Shown: piece after piece, positions 62,561-64,000 of the stretch
Position numbering within the stretch: position 1 is the stretch's first letter
How the letters are laid out: every line of letters starts with the position of its first letter
Origin: Gnetum montanum
Taxonomy: Eukaryota; Streptophyta; Gnetopsida; Gnetales; Gnetaceae
DNA length: 64,000 nucleotides
Assembly: GCA_015680685.1 (NCBI GenBank)
Contig: MNCI01025574.1
Span: 1-64,000, forward strand
Direction of reading: 5' to 3'
The notes under the pieces: generated by a model
Database searches by the model: none
What the model was told of the DNA's origin: nothing
The model's input: the letters and a program-made list of their open reading frames with translations, nothing else
Program-made: the position numbers and the translations under genes

Positions 62561-64000
62561 TGGATACATTTAGATATTAAGATAAAATATATCATGAAAT
62601 GTTGATTTTTAGAGAGAATCTCACTTTCAATTTTCATATAATACTCAATAATTTATTTTTGACAATTTATTTCAATAAAAACAAATAAGAATCAAGGATA
62701 ATGAGAAATAACATCATGGAGAGATAAAATAACAACATGCCATAGTTAGCAACAAAATAGTCAAAAGTTCATAGGAGGGGACTGGTCTACAATACAAACA
62801 TCAATAAGCCATCAATACATGAATATATAGTATACATTAATTACAGCAAACAATAGAGACATTATGCATCTTTAACTATTTAAGCATCAACAATGCGTAG
62901 TTTTACATATCATTTAAGACTAAATCTCAATACAGGATAAAAATATTAGTTAAGACAAAATCATTTCTATAATTCAATGGTGTTCCTTGACCAATACATC
63001 CTGATCATGCATCATGTTTGTTGTGCTACAAAAACTAATGGAGACATATTCTCAATAATTATAAGTTCATACAAGCACTAATAACTACAACATATAAACT
63101 ACTATTATTTGTATATTTTCAACTTAGATCCTACAAGTAAGAATCCACAAAAGATCTACTAAAAAAATTACATGTGTAATTAATGTAAAACTACATTTAC
63201 ATTGAGGTACAGCTATAGAAAATATCCTAATTTGTGATAAAACACAATACAAAGATGTCAATCAACTAAATAGTTATACCAATTTTATGGTTGTTACTCA
63301 TAACTCGTAAGTATTATTCTATCCATTCCTTTTTTGGATCCTCGAAACACTCGCTTGAGGACATAGTGCTAAACAAAAATACTTGTCATTCCATTTTGGT
63401 TAGGGCATAACAATAATATCCTAAGAACTACATAGTTTGTTTTACTAGTGAATTGGAATAAAAACATTAAAATTGATAAGAATGATGTGCCTAAATTCAT
63501 AAACATATTTGGAAAATCAATGGCTCCACAACATTTTTTAACCTAGTAATGCATAAACAAATGCTAATCTATACACTTTGCCACAAGTACCCATTTAGTA
63601 AAGCATGAAATTATAGTAATATTAAGGAAAAAACCAATAGCACAAAACTTTCCCTCTTGGGAAGCTTAATTAAGCTCTAGACACATTATTTTCAAACAAA
63701 TTCAGTACCATAGGTACATATAGATATGATAGTTTTCCATGAATACAAGTATGACAAACATCAAAATTAGATAATAACAATTTTGGCATCTTGTTTAAGG
63801 ACCATGGTAAAGAGTAAATTAATGCATTATCTACAAGACTTTGGAAACGTGTAGCAATAATATCTAACACCATGACTATGACATCAAGAATAAGATAGTC
63901 AAAACTAAGGTAGGATATTGAATAAACCAAAATTTTATCAAGACTGAGGATTGCTACAAGAGTTAAAGACTAACCTCAATTCAAAACTCATAGCATGTAT
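62561..64000. other. Unassigned AT-rich sequence to the window end
   Basis: No supported feature. An 86-codon minus-strand frame at 63670-63930 has no recognised family. Confidence 0.35.

Overview
The window looks like nuclear DNA of a seed plant with a large, repeat-filled genome, most likely a gymnosperm. It is AT-rich and CpG-poor, and is built from old, decayed LTR retrotransposons, DNA-transposon relics and satellite-like arrays. Only one gene appears intact. The lineage is an inference from composition and repeat content, not from a marker gene.

Layout. 0-5 kb: two copies of a 1.26 kb direct repeat, the chromodomain tail, polypurine tract and 3' LTR start of a decayed Ty3/gypsy chromovirus, and a second weaker LTR-like junction. 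5.2-6.8 kb (minus): an intact, intronless, GC-rich pectin methylesterase gene with its own pro-region, a TATA box and a poly(A) signal. 8.1-9.9 kb: a tandem array with a period of about 263 bp. 10.37-17.63 kb (minus): a structurally complete LTR retrotransposon with a perfect 5-bp target duplication, tRNA-Asp-type primer site, gag, protease remnant and polypurine tract. It has no reverse transcriptase or integrase; in their place is a long decayed frame with a plant-transposon-protein-like segment and coiled coil. Inside that frame lies a perfect 191-bp inverted repeat bounded by single N bases, a probable assembly artefact. 17.8-19.45 kb: a decayed Mutator-like transposase with a SWIM zinc finger, apparently the gene the retroelement inserted into. 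21-37 kb: scattered relics, including a copia gag start, an unknown frame, a Ulp1-like protease remnant, a tRNA-derived SINE candidate, and a solo LTR with target duplication plus a related LTR in the other orientation.

37.24-43.68 kb (plus) holds a second member of the 10-17 kb retroelement family, with two LTRs, primer site, gag and polypurine tract but no recognisable pol. A third, truncated member lies at 49.5-51.0 kb. Between them (45.2-47.7 kb, minus) is a decayed Athila-like pol (RT, RNase H, integrase), a plausible relative of an autonomous helper. 51.9-58.7 kb (minus) carries remnants of a large element of unknown class: a domain with a HTHEDID signature, a Ulp1-like protease and further broken frames. 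58.9-62.6 kb holds two adjacent tandem arrays (about 241 and 272 bp) sharing a palindromic TTGCATG/CATGCAA motif.

Functionally only the pectin methylesterase is likely to act in the cell wall. The other coding traces carry stops, frameshifts or lost catalytic residues. The most interesting material is the non-autonomous Athila-like family present in three copies.
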